Assembly: GCA_002727195.1 (NCBI GenBank)
Contig: PBWH01000026.1
Span: 77,868 to 110,529 of the forward strand
Length of the DNA: 32,662 nucleotides
Source of the DNA: Gemmatimonadota bacterium
GTDB taxonomy: Bacteria > Latescibacterota > UBA2968
Direction: 5' to 3'
In this document: piece by piece, positions 25,514-32,662 of the stretch
How positions within the stretch are numbered: position 1 is the first letter of the stretch
Layout: each line of letters starts with the position of its first letter
Notes under the pieces: generated by a model
Seen by the model: the letters and a program-made list of their open reading frames with translations, nothing else
Database searches by the model: none
Told to the model about the DNA's origin: nothing
Position numbers and translations under genes: made by a program

Positions 25514-25542
25514 TTGATCAAACCACGCACGCCGACTATCTT
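25514..25542 (+). promoter_or_regulatory. Candidate promoter for the ABC importer operon
   Basis: TTGATC at 25514-25519 and TATCTT at 25537-25542 are separated by 17 bases, 4 of 6 matches at each box. A start near 25549 would leave a 20-base leader with GAGGAGA before the binding-protein ATG. Confidence 0.4.
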
Positions 25543-25569
25543 GCCCTCACCACCGAGGAGACACGTTTT

Positions 25570-26544
25570 ATGCTAACACGAAAACTAATTCGCGCCGCCC
25601 AGGTCCTGCTGGTCTTGCTCTCGGCTGCAGACGCTTCCGCCGCGAAGTATCAGTTCACCTTCGTGACCCACGGTGGCCCAGGGAATCCATTCTGGAACGT
25701 CGTTATCCGAGGAATGAATGACGCCGGCAAGCGATACGACTGCGACGTCCAATGGCTGAGCAACCCGACCTTCTCGATCGAGGACATGCCGAACTTCCTA
25801 GAGGATGCCATCGCGAAAGGCGTGGACGGCCTCGGGATCACTTGTCCGGACCCAGAGGCGGTTCGTGAGAGTGTCGAGCGCGCCAGTGCGGCCGGTATTC
25901 CTCTGATCATCCTGAACACTGCCGACCCCAACGCCGGCGGCAGTGATGCCCTTCCGACGATGTTCTACATTGGCGCGAACGAGTATCTCGGAGGCCAATC
26001 CAATGCCCAAGCGTTGCTCCTAGAGGCCGGCAAACAGGGCACGCGGATCACACGCGCCGTCTGCCCGATCCAGGAGATCGGGCACAGCGGTCTCGAAGCT
26101 CGGATGGCCGGGTTCAAGAGTATCCTCGAGCCAGCCGGAATCACGGTCGATGGATTGACCATCTCGAACAACGTCGAGCAGTCTGCCGGCCTCCTCAGAG
26201 ACTACTTCATCAGCCACCCGACCACGAACGCGATCGCCACGCTCGGTCCCCTTCCCGCCGACGCCTTCTACCTGTATATGGACGAGTCTGGTCGACCTGC
26301 CGGCGAGATCCTTCACACCACCCACGACACGAGCCCAGCCATCTTCGAGCGCATCAAGGACGGTTACACAGCGCAGGCCGTCGACCAGCAGCCTTACCTG
26401 CAGGGCTACCTGACCGTCTCGTTTCTCTTCCTCAACCGAGAATTCGGGCTGTCTCTCGCCGAAGACGTGCTGACCGGGCCCTTCGCCATCAACAAACAGA
26501 ACGTCGACCGGATCTCCGCACTCGTGAACCAGGGCGTGCGTTGA
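25570..26544 (+). CDS. Sugar-type ABC transporter periplasmic binding protein
   Basis: The 324-residue product is a type 1 periplasmic binding protein (RbsB/LacI-like fold). A signal peptide (residues 1 to about 25, KLIRAAQVLLVLLSAADASA) precedes FTFVTHGGPGNPFWNVVIRGMNDA, the family opening. GVDGLGITCPDPEAVRESVERA and GIPLIILNTADP form the first lobe. ATG 25570 has GAGGAGA upstream. It is followed 4 bases later by the permease. The ligand is probably a sugar or polyol, but cannot be named from sequence. Confidence 0.88.
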   Translation: MLTRKLIRAAQVLLVLLSAADASAAKYQFTFVTHGGPGNPFWNVVIRGMNDAGKRYDCDVQWLSNPTFSIEDMPNFLEDAIAKGVDGLGITCPDPEAVRESVERASAAGIPLIILNTADPNAGGSDALPTMFYIGANEYLGGQSNAQALLLEAGKQGTRITRAVCPIQEIGHSGLEARMAGFKSILEPAGITVDGLTISNNVEQSAGLLRDYFISHPTTNAIATLGPLPADAFYLYMDESGRPAGEILHTTHDTSPAIFERIKDGYTAQAVDQQPYLQGYLTVSFLFLNREFGLSLAEDVLTGPFAINKQNVDRISALVNQGVR

Positions 26545-26548
26545 GCCC

Positions 26549-27754
26549 GTGGACGCCGTCGGCCAAACGCTGCGGCGTCGGTTCGCAGAGACCCCAACCT
26601 CCGGCGCCGCTGTCGGATTTATGGCCGTCTTCGCCTGCTTCGCTCTGTCGGCTCCTGACACCTTCCTCTCCCACGGCTCCTTTTCCTCCATCCTGAGCAG
26701 CCAGGCTGTCGCTGGAATCGCCGCGATCGGGATTACGCTGCTCATGATCTCCGGAGAGTTCGACCTTTCAGTCGGATCCATCCTCGGCGTGTCGTCGCTC
26801 GTCTTCCTGTCCTCAGCAGTCAGCGGCGTTCACATCCTGCTCGCTGCCATTCTCGGGATCGCCTCTGGCTGTCTTCTCGGCCTGATCAACGGCGTCCTCC
26901 TCGTCACCACTCGGATCCCCTCGTTCATCGTCACCCTTGGCACGATGCTCGTGTTCCGCGCCATATCACTGACAGCGGTGTCCGGTGGGCGGATGGTGCG
27001 CTACACCGACTACTCCCGTCAGGATCCCATCGTCACCATCCCCTCTTTCGCGATCTGTTTGGCAGCGGCCCTACTCACACTGGTCATCCTGTGGACGGCG
27101 ATGCCGACTCTGAGGAAAGGTCTTCGAGGCTCGCGATTACCATTCGTCGTAGCCCTAGGCGCCTCCACGATCGGGATCATCATACTCTTCAAGACTCTGG
27201 CAGTCTACGGCCTGGCTCCGCTCGACCCTGCTGAAATCAACGTCTTCAAAGTGCTGAACGGCCGCATCCACACCGAGGCCCAAGCGAACTACCGCACCGG
27301 GATCCTCTGGTGGCTCGGGCTGACCGGGCTGTTCGCCTTTGTCCTCCTGCGGACGTCCTTCGGTAACGCGACGTTCGCCACCGGGGGAAATGCTGAGGCA
27401 GCGCGCGTGCAGGGCATCCGGATAGACCGAGTCCGTATCCTCAACTTCGTGATCTCAGGCGGTTTGGCCGCTGTGGCCGGCATCATCCAGGTCGCACGAC
27501 TCAAGAGCGTCGATCCGCTCCGAGGAGAAGGGCTGGAGCTCGAGATCATCGCGTCGGTGGTGATCGGCGGAACGCTGCTGACCGGTGGCTTCGGCAGCGT
27601 CGTCGGGTCGGCGATCGGAACGGCGCTGACGGGCATGCTGCGGACAGGTCTGGTCCTCATCAGCGTCCCCTCAAACGCCTTCCGGGGCGCCATGGGCGCG
27701 ATCATGATCGTCGCCGTCATCATCAACACCTATGTCCGGAGGGATCGCTCGTGA
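26549..27754 (+). CDS. ABC importer permease (RbsC/FrcC family)
   Basis: The 401-residue membrane protein belongs to the BPD_transp_2 family used by ribose, xylose and fructose importers. ITLLMISGEFDLSVGSILG is the family hallmark, and GNAEAARVQGIRIDRVRILNFVISGGLAA is the coupling region. About ten hydrophobic helices are visible. A longer than usual middle loop with helices (about residues 165-270, beginning near FAICLAAALLTLVILW) resembles XylH-type permeases. GTG 26549 is the first start. The stop overlaps the GTG of the ATPase by four bases. Confidence 0.9.
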   Translation: MDAVGQTLRRRFAETPTSGAAVGFMAVFACFALSAPDTFLSHGSFSSILSSQAVAGIAAIGITLLMISGEFDLSVGSILGVSSLVFLSSAVSGVHILLAAILGIASGCLLGLINGVLLVTTRIPSFIVTLGTMLVFRAISLTAVSGGRMVRYTDYSRQDPIVTIPSFAICLAAALLTLVILWTAMPTLRKGLRGSRLPFVVALGASTIGIIILFKTLAVYGLAPLDPAEINVFKVLNGRIHTEAQANYRTGILWWLGLTGLFAFVLLRTSFGNATFATGGNAEAARVQGIRIDRVRILNFVISGGLAAVAGIIQVARLKSVDPLRGEGLELEIIASVVIGGTLLTGGFGSVVGSAIGTALTGMLRTGLVLISVPSNAFRGAMGAIMIVAVIINTYVRRDRS

Positions 27755-28482
27755 GCGCCCTCGTTGAAATGCGGTCGATCAGCAAGCGGTTCGGTCACAT
27801 CACCGCACTGACGGAGATCGATCTCGATCTCTACAAGGGCGAAGTACTTGCGCTGCTGGGAGACAACGGCGCTGGAAAGTCAACGCTGATCAAAGTGTTG
27901 ACCGGTGTGTACGCACCCTCGTCCGGAGAGATCCACTTCGAGGGTCGGTCCGTCTCGTTGACCTCGCCCTCGGTCGCCAGAGACCTAGGGATTGAGACCG
28001 TCTACCAGGATCTCGCCCTGATTCCCCGGATGAGTATCGCCCGAAACTTCTACCTGGGCAGAGAACTGACCAAGCAAGTGGGGCCGTTCCGCGTTCTCGA
28101 CCGCCATGCGATGAACCGGGGTGCCACCGAGGCTCTTCGCGAGATTGGAATCGACATCCGCGACACGGATGAACCTGTGGGTTCGCTTTCCGGGGGTGAA
28201 CGACAGTCGATCGCGATCGGACGCGCCGTCCATTTCGGCTCACAGGTGTTGATCCTGGATGAACCCACTTCTGCCCTCTCGATCGGCGAGACGCGAAAGG
28301 TCCTGGGTTACATCGCCTCAGCCCGAGAACGCGGGATGTCGGTCATCTTTATCACACACAACCTGCAACACGTGTTCGAAGTCGCCGATCGTCTCGCCGT
28401 CCTTACGAACGGAACCAAGGTCGGTGATTTCCAGCGTGACGAAGTGACCGAGGCTCAGGTCGCCGAAATGATCACGTCCTAA
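27751..28482 (+). CDS. ABC importer ATPase, single nucleotide-binding domain
   Basis: The 243-residue product energises the importer. Walker A is GDNGAGKST (about residues 35-43), the signature is LSGGE, Walker B is VLILDEPTSAL, and the H-loop is ITHNLQHV. RbsA- or XylG-type partners of such permeases usually have two fused nucleotide-binding domains (about 500 residues). This one has a single domain, like FrcA, and would act as a homodimer. GTG 27751 overlaps the permease stop (GTGA). Confidence 0.93.
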   Translation: MSALVEMRSISKRFGHITALTEIDLDLYKGEVLALLGDNGAGKSTLIKVLTGVYAPSSGEIHFEGRSVSLTSPSVARDLGIETVYQDLALIPRMSIARNFYLGRELTKQVGPFRVLDRHAMNRGATEALREIGIDIRDTDEPVGSLSGGERQSIAIGRAVHFGSQVLILDEPTSALSIGETRKVLGYIASARERGMSVIFITHNLQHVFEVADRLAVLTNGTKVGDFQRDEVTEAQVAEMITS

Positions 28483-28498
28483 TGCCCGGACTGCCAAA

Positions 28499-29845
28499 TT
28501 GAAAAACCTCGACTTCTCTGTCTCCCGTCGCTACCTCGCGCTGGTCGGCCCCGTGGCCATCTCCTCCCAACTGGACAACCTGGTCGGCTTTGCAGAGATT
28601 TTCATGGTTCGTTCTCTCGGATCCGCCGCGATCTCGGCCGTCGGAATCTCTCGTCAGTTTGTGATGGTCGTCGGGATCACGATGGTCGCTGTTACCACTG
28701 GAACCATGACGATGGTTGCCCAGGCAATCGGTGCCAAAGACCACCAGAGCGCGAGCACCACGACCAAACAGTCGATCACCCTCGTCTTCGCGGTCAGTGC
28801 ACTGATTAGCCTCATCGGTTATCTCGGTTCCTCGACTGCCATGCGGCTGATGAGCCTTCCGTACGAAGTCATAGTTCTGGGCCTTCCCTACCTGAAGTGG
28901 TTCTTCATCAGCCTCCCCCTTATGGGTGTGCACTACACGATCACGACCTGCTTGCACGCTTCAGAAGACGCTCGATCGCCGCTGTATATCGCAGTCCTTT
29001 CGAACGTCGTTCGGCTGATCGCGGGCTACGGTTTCATCTTCGGGGTCTGGTCGCTTCCGGAACTCGGGGTGAAGGGTGCTGCTGTGGGCGGGCTCGTTGG
29101 GTCCGGACTCGGGATGGGCGTCAGCATTCTGGCGCTCTATTCCGGGCGATGTGGCCTGACCCTCTCGCCTGAAGGGTCATACCTCCCGGAATGGGATCGT
29201 GCCCGACGTATCCTGCGGATAGGCATTCCTTCGGCCATCCAGGGGCTGTTCCGAAACGGATCCAACCTCGTTTTCATCAAACTCGTCGCCCTGACCGCCA
29301 AATCGACGACCGCGCTCGCTGCCTTCGCCATCGGAAACCAGATGGAGCGCGTTTTGCGACGCACATCGCTCGCCTTCGGAACGGCAACCACTTCTCTGGT
29401 CGGTCACAGCCTGGGTGCACGTGAGGTCGATCAGGCCGAAAAACGTGCGTGGACCACCCTCACCCTTTCAGTGACCGGGATGATTGCTCTGGGGATCCCG
29501 ATCGCCCTCCTGGGTGATTATTACATGTCGATCTTCTCATCGGATCCGGCCGTCCTCGTCGTCGGCATCGTCTACCTCTGGGCCATCGCAGCTGCAGAAC
29601 CGTTCCTGTGTGGCGCGATCGTTGGAGACGGTGCCCTCAGAGCGGCCGGTGATACCATGCCGCCGCTTTACTACACTCTGATCGCGCAATGGCTCGTCCG
29701 TCTGCCGGCCGCGTACATCCTCGCCTTCCCGCTCGGGTATGGCGTCAATGGGATCTGGATCGCTCTTGTCATTTTCAGTGCTGCTCAAGCGATCCTGACG
29801 ATCCGGAAGCTTGCCAGGGGCGACTGGAAGTCACGGCGGATCTAA
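28499..29845 (+). CDS. MATE family efflux transporter
   Basis: The 448-residue inner-membrane protein is a multidrug and toxin extrusion type antiporter, driven by sodium or protons. It has about 12 hydrophobic helices in two halves. LVGPVAISSQLDNLVGFAEIFMV and MVAQAIGAKD in the first half, and GIPSAIQGLFRNGSN and HSLGAREVDQAEKRAW in the second, are family features. TTG 28499 is the first start, 16 bases after the ATPase stop, without a clear ribosome site. Substrate unknown. Confidence 0.9.
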   Translation: MKNLDFSVSRRYLALVGPVAISSQLDNLVGFAEIFMVRSLGSAAISAVGISRQFVMVVGITMVAVTTGTMTMVAQAIGAKDHQSASTTTKQSITLVFAVSALISLIGYLGSSTAMRLMSLPYEVIVLGLPYLKWFFISLPLMGVHYTITTCLHASEDARSPLYIAVLSNVVRLIAGYGFIFGVWSLPELGVKGAAVGGLVGSGLGMGVSILALYSGRCGLTLSPEGSYLPEWDRARRILRIGIPSAIQGLFRNGSNLVFIKLVALTAKSTTALAAFAIGNQMERVLRRTSLAFGTATTSLVGHSLGAREVDQAEKRAWTTLTLSVTGMIALGIPIALLGDYYMSIFSSDPAVLVVGIVYLWAIAAAEPFLCGAIVGDGALRAAGDTMPPLYYTLIAQWLVRLPAAYILAFPLGYGVNGIWIALVIFSAAQAILTIRKLARGDWKSRRI

Positions 29846-29911
29846 ACGGCCAGACATCCGATTAATAATCAACGACACCAACCAAGTATATAAATAAATG
29901 TACCTTACGAG

Positions 29912-29941
29912 AAAAAGGCCGGCATCCCATCTGGAGGCCGG
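29912..29941 (-). terminator. Minus-strand intrinsic terminator
   Basis: Read on the minus strand, CCGGC (29941-29937) pairs with GCCGG (29923-29919), then one mismatch and three more pairs, followed by CCTTTTT. It would end transcripts from the amidohydrolase gene, or from an RNA gene inside the gap. Confidence 0.6.
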
Positions 29942-30204
29942 TCCACTCTACATTCGCGAGGACGTAGATCGTCACACGTCTGACGCTCGATCGTAACCCA
30001 TCGGAGAATTTCTGCCAGGAACCCTTCAATGTTACGGGCGTTGGAAGAGCACGTGATACATCTGCCGGTCGTCGCTCCCCGGACGCCATGGGCCCCAGGT
30101 TCTCGCATAAACCCCGCTGTCGATCGGCAGGAGATCCCCCGGTCTCCTCCCTCAGGTGCCGTCAGGTCTCCACAGACCTCACGGCAGTTTCGAGATCGAG
30201 AACG

Positions 30205-30243
30205 AAGGCTCGCCACCATTCCCTCCCGGTGGCGAGCCTTTTA
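30205..30243 (+). terminator. Plus-strand intrinsic terminator
   Basis: AAGGCTCGCCACC at 30205-30217 pairs perfectly over 13 bases with 30228-30240 around a 10-base loop, and the arm runs into TTTT. It faces the + strand, ending transcripts from the MATE gene side. On the minus strand no T-run follows. Confidence 0.7.
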
Positions 30244-30302
30244 CGTTCCTCCTGCTTCAACTATGTCCTCGCGTAGCGATTCTTCCGCCTGTCCAGACCC
30301 CG

Positions 30303-31559
30303 TCATTCCCGCCAGTAGCGTTCGATCTTGTCCCCCGACTCCGCGACCGGCCAGTATGACTCGGGCGCATCTTCCCACGGCGGGACGCTGAGTCCGTCTC
30401 GTTCATACTCGATCTTCCCCGCCCTCAACGTCATCACACAATCGAGAATGCCGTCCACGTCCAGACGTGTGTATCCGCAATCCTGGAACGAATATTCTCC
30501 GCGTTTGTACTCAAGGACGGCCACATCCGCTTCGGCGCCGACGGCCAGACTGCCCAACTCCGAACGGTGGATGGCCTGCGCCGGCGTGACCGTCGACCGG
30601 TAAATCACCTCATCGAGCGGCATCCCCATCCCCAGACATTTGGACATCGTATCCAGCATGCTGATCACCGGCCCACGGATGTTCCCCATGTGCAGATCCG
30701 TACTGATCGAGTCTGGTACGAATCCCTGAGCAATCGCCTGGGCCCCGTTCCGATACCAGAAGCTGGCGGCTCCGTGGCCCAAGTCGAACCAGATCCCCCG
30801 ATCCCTGGCCTCCTGCATGTAGGGTTCGACATTGCCGTCTTCGTCGATCACCGGGAACTGGCGGGCGAACACGTGGGTATGGATGTCACCGGGTCGCAGC
30901 TTCTTCAGGATCAGGTCGGGATACGATCGTTCGGGCGGCCGGGGCCAGAAGTCCACCATCACTGGCATGCCACAGACGTCACCTGCCTCAACGGCCTTCT
31001 CCACCGACTCCCAAGGCGGATGATTGTCATCGAAGGGCTTGCTCGTCCAGTAGTGGGCGGTCTTGATGCCTACCACGACGTCCTGGTGCTCTTTCGCGGA
31101 GCCTCCGGCGGCGTCCACGTCGAAATTGTTGATCGTCTGCTCCGGTGTTCCCATACCCGGCTTTGAAATGTTGACATACGCCAGAATCCGGGTCGTCGCC
31201 TTCTCGATCACCGACTCCCGGAAGTGCGCGATTTCGTCGGCCCCGGCGGTCCCCGTGTCCACACAGGTCGTCACCCCGGAATTGAGGAAGTGCGCGTCGG
31301 CGTTCAGGCTGGCCACGAAGAGACCGGGCCCGTCATTCAGCCGTCCCGTGTAAGCGTGGACGTGGATGTCGATTAGCCCGGGCGTGACGATAAATTCAGC
31401 GACGTCGACCACATGAGAGGCCTGGTCCCGGTCAATGAAAACCTTCACCTCGGCGATCTTCCCATCCCGGATTCCTACGTCCGCTACCTGATCCAGATTG
31501 TTCTTGGGGTCGATGACTCGCCCGCCCTTGAGAACCAGGTCGAAGGGTATGCTGCCCAT
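30303..31559 (-). CDS. Metal-dependent amidohydrolase/deacetylase (EF_0837/AHA_3915-like)
   Basis: The 418-residue TIM-barrel protein belongs to the amidohydrolase superfamily, close to dihydroorotase-like enzymes and deacetylases of unclear substrate. It opens FDLVLKGGRVIDPKNNLDQV. Metal ligands visible are His-x-His in GLIDIHVHAY, a probable carbamylated Lys in VVVGIKTAHYW, His in DIHTHVF, His in DLGHGAASF and Asp in STDLHMGN. The ATG at 31559 has AAAGGAAA upstream on the minus strand. It is divergent from a hydroxyacid dehydrogenase, suggesting a shared catabolic role and control. Confidence 0.88.
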   Translation of the reverse strand: MGSIPFDLVLKGGRVIDPKNNLDQVADVGIRDGKIAEVKVFIDRDQASHVVDVAEFIVTPGLIDIHVHAYTGRLNDGPGLFVASLNADAHFLNSGVTTCVDTGTAGADEIAHFRESVIEKATTRILAYVNISKPGMGTPEQTINNFDVDAAGGSAKEHQDVVVGIKTAHYWTSKPFDDNHPPWESVEKAVEAGDVCGMPVMVDFWPRPPERSYPDLILKKLRPGDIHTHVFARQFPVIDEDGNVEPYMQEARDRGIWFDLGHGAASFWYRNGAQAIAQGFVPDSISTDLHMGNIRGPVISMLDTMSKCLGMGMPLDEVIYRSTVTPAQAIHRSELGSLAVGAEADVAVLEYKRGEYSFQDCGYTRLDVDGILDCVMTLRAGKIEYERDGLSVPPWEDAPESYWPVAESGDKIERYWRE

Positions 31560-31589
31560 GTGGTTTCCTTTGATCTTAAGACGTGAGTG

Positions 31590-31613
31590 ACTGACCCGTC
31601 AGTTATCTGACGG
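31590..31613. promoter_or_regulatory. Overlapping palindromes in the divergent promoter region
   Basis: ACTGAC-CC-GTCAGT (31590-31603) and CCGTCAG-TTAT-CTGACGG (31596-31613) are both perfect inverted repeats sharing the GTCAG half-site, so three half-sites lie within 24 bases. It is about 30 bases upstream of the amidohydrolase start and about 95 before the dehydrogenase start. This arrangement suits a shared transcription factor. Confidence 0.5.
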
Positions 31614-31707
31614 TTTCGAATCGTACACAAGGAAAAGTTGCCGCGATACCTTGCAATCCTACCACCCCGACGGCATGGTTAACACATGAACCCCAACAGG
31701 AGGAACT

Positions 31708-32662
31708 ATGCCTAAAGTCGTGTTTTTTACGCAGCTGGACCCGGAACTGCACCCGTTGCTCACCCAGCATGCTCCTGGTGGCTACGAGGTCGTCGTTTCC
31801 CGAACCGACACCGATCCTGACGAGAAAGCCACAATTCTTTCCGAAGCAGACGCCCTGATCCTGTTCCCCAGTCGCATCGAGGACGACGTCCTGAGATCAA
31901 CGGAGAAGCTCAAGCACATCCAGCTCGTCAGCGCAGGGTTTGAGCACATGAACCTGCCGCTCATCAAGGACCTCGGCATCACGATCTCGAACAACGGCGG
32001 CGCCAACGCGATCGACGTCGCAGAAAAGACGATCGCCCTGATTATGGGAATCTACCGCCGTCTGATCGAGCTGGATTACGACGTCAGGAACGACCGCTGG
32101 TATGCAATGGAAACGGGCAAATGTACGTATACGATTTGGAACAAGACGGTCGGCCTAATCGGGCTCGGTAACATCGGTCGGCGGGTGGCGCGCCTGCTCA
32201 AGCCGTTCGATTGCCGACTCGTCTACGCGGACGCCTTCTCCGCGCCCGCCGAGGTTGAGAGCGAGTTGGGCATCACCAGTGTATCGCTGGACGAACTGCT
32301 GGAGCAATCCGACATCGTTTCCCTCCATGTTCCGCTGAATGACGATACCCATCGCATGATCGGATCCGAGCAGTTGGCGAAGATGAAATCTAACGCCGTC
32401 ATCATCAACACCTGTCGTGGTGGCGTGGTCGACGAGGCCGCACTCGTGGAGGCATTGAGAACGGAACAGATCGCCTTCGCGGGGCTGGACGTGTTGGAAC
32501 AGGAGCCACCTGATCCTCAGAACCCCCTCTTTGGCCTAAAAAACGCGCTTCTCACGCCCCATGCGGCCGGCATCACCCGGGACACTTGGGATCGTCGCGG
32601 CAGTTTTGTGTTCGGGAATATCGAACGCGCGCTGTCCGGGGAGCAGCCACAGGCACAGATCG
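31708..32662 (+). CDS. D-2-hydroxyacid dehydrogenase (partial, runs off right edge)
   Basis: From ATG 31708 (CAGGAGGA upstream) the frame is open to the window end, 318 codons, which is nearly the full length of this family. The NAD-binding Rossmann motif GLIGLGNIGRRVARLL is near residue 150. Catalytic residues are Arg in NTCRGGVVDEAAL, Glu in LDVLEQEPPDPQNPL and His in LTPHAAGITRDTWDRR. NNGGANAIDVAEKTIALIMG is typical of the SerA/GyaR group. The substrate could be phosphoglycerate, glyoxylate or another 2-oxo acid. Only the last few residues are missing. Confidence 0.93.
   Translation, partial: MPKVVFFTQLDPELHPLLTQHAPGGYEVVVSRTDTDPDEKATILSEADALILFPSRIEDDVLRSTEKLKHIQLVSAGFEHMNLPLIKDLGITISNNGGANAIDVAEKTIALIMGIYRRLIELDYDVRNDRWYAMETGKCTYTIWNKTVGLIGLGNIGRRVARLLKPFDCRLVYADAFSAPAEVESELGITSVSLDELLEQSDIVSLHVPLNDDTHRMIGSEQLAKMKSNAVIINTCRGGVVDEAALVEALRTEQIAFAGLDVLEQEPPDPQNPLFGLKNALLTPHAAGITRDTWDRRGSFVFGNIERALSGEQPQAQI

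Larger units (their letters stand above)
29846..30302. other. Structured convergent intergenic region, possible noncoding RNA
   Basis: No convincing gene lies here. The region is dense in inverted repeats: 30062-30071 with 30121-30130 (10 bp, one G-U), 30131-30136 with 30141-30146, 30157-30169 with 30174-30186 (12 of 13 pairs), and 30205-30217 with 30228-30240 (13 of 13). GTTCTCG at 30099-30105 can pair with CGAGAAC at 30197-30203, crossing the first helix as a pseudoknot. The first 65 bases are AT-rich (GATTAATAATC palindrome at 29860-29870). I do not recognise 6S, tmRNA, RNase P, SRP or tRNA-Sec. Confidence 0.55.

Noticed and set aside
29846..30302. tRNA-Sec (selC) or tmRNA gene in the structured gap
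   Set aside because: No acceptor stem with CCA, no T-arm consensus and no tmRNA ends could be found, despite the many hairpins.

Overview
The window comes from a bacterial chromosome of fairly high GC. TatA, HtrA, PssA/Psd, ComEC and GatAB are all of bacterial type, and strong Shine-Dalgarno sites (AGGAG-like) precede most genes. I cannot name the lineage. The gene content and loose operon style suggest an uncultured Gram-negative-type phylum (FCB-like, for example Latescibacterota or Gemmatimonadota relatives), but this is a guess.

Region 1 (1-13654, all + strand) is a long biosynthetic block. A leader with a promoter-like site, a Leu/Ile/Val-rich small ORF and a perfect hairpin precedes ilvN, ilvC, a 44-codon small ORF with an exceptionally long Shine-Dalgarno, leuA, leuC, leuD and leuB. 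These are followed by an ArsC-family gene, cimA (citramalate synthase), an AlaC-type aminotransferase, argJ, an AspC-type aminotransferase and accA. Together they encode most of leucine synthesis and the citramalate route to 2-oxobutyrate, in which CimA feeds LeuCD and LeuB and then IlvN/IlvC. They also supply transamination, arginine acetyl-cycling and a carboxyltransferase subunit for fatty acid synthesis. ilvB and ilvD are not in the window.

The most striking item is the ArsC-family gene at 6990-7340. It is full length (116 codons) only if an in-frame UGA at codon 12 is read through. Codon 12 is exactly the position of the catalytic cysteine of ArsC (HNPxCSKS becomes HNPH-UGA-SKS). A hairpin able to act as a bacterial SECIS element lies at 7034-7062. 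This is a strong candidate selenoprotein embedded in a branched-chain amino acid operon.

Region 2 (13655-16415) is a degraded zone: AT-rich non-coding DNA with several palindromes, a doubtful small minus-strand ORF, and a comEC pseudogene on the minus strand broken by several stops, frameshifts and an apparent internal deletion.

Region 3 (16416-25509, + strand) starts at a near-consensus promoter and runs ecfT, truA, an htrA-type protease, psd, pssA, a DUF4321 protein, tatA, gatA, gatB, a SAM methyltransferase and a TIGR04282/DUF2064 glycosyltransferase-like protein. Most neighbours overlap or nearly touch. gatC is not nearby.

Region 4 (25510-29845, + strand) is a carbohydrate-type ABC importer (binding protein, permease, single-domain ATPase) followed by a MATE exporter. 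A 457-nt convergent gap follows. It is unusually rich in inverted repeats, with terminators facing both ways and a possible pseudoknot. It separates this block from a minus-strand metal-dependent amidohydrolase (30303-31559). That gene is divergent from a D-2-hydroxyacid dehydrogenase which runs off the right edge; the divergent promoter region has overlapping palindromes.
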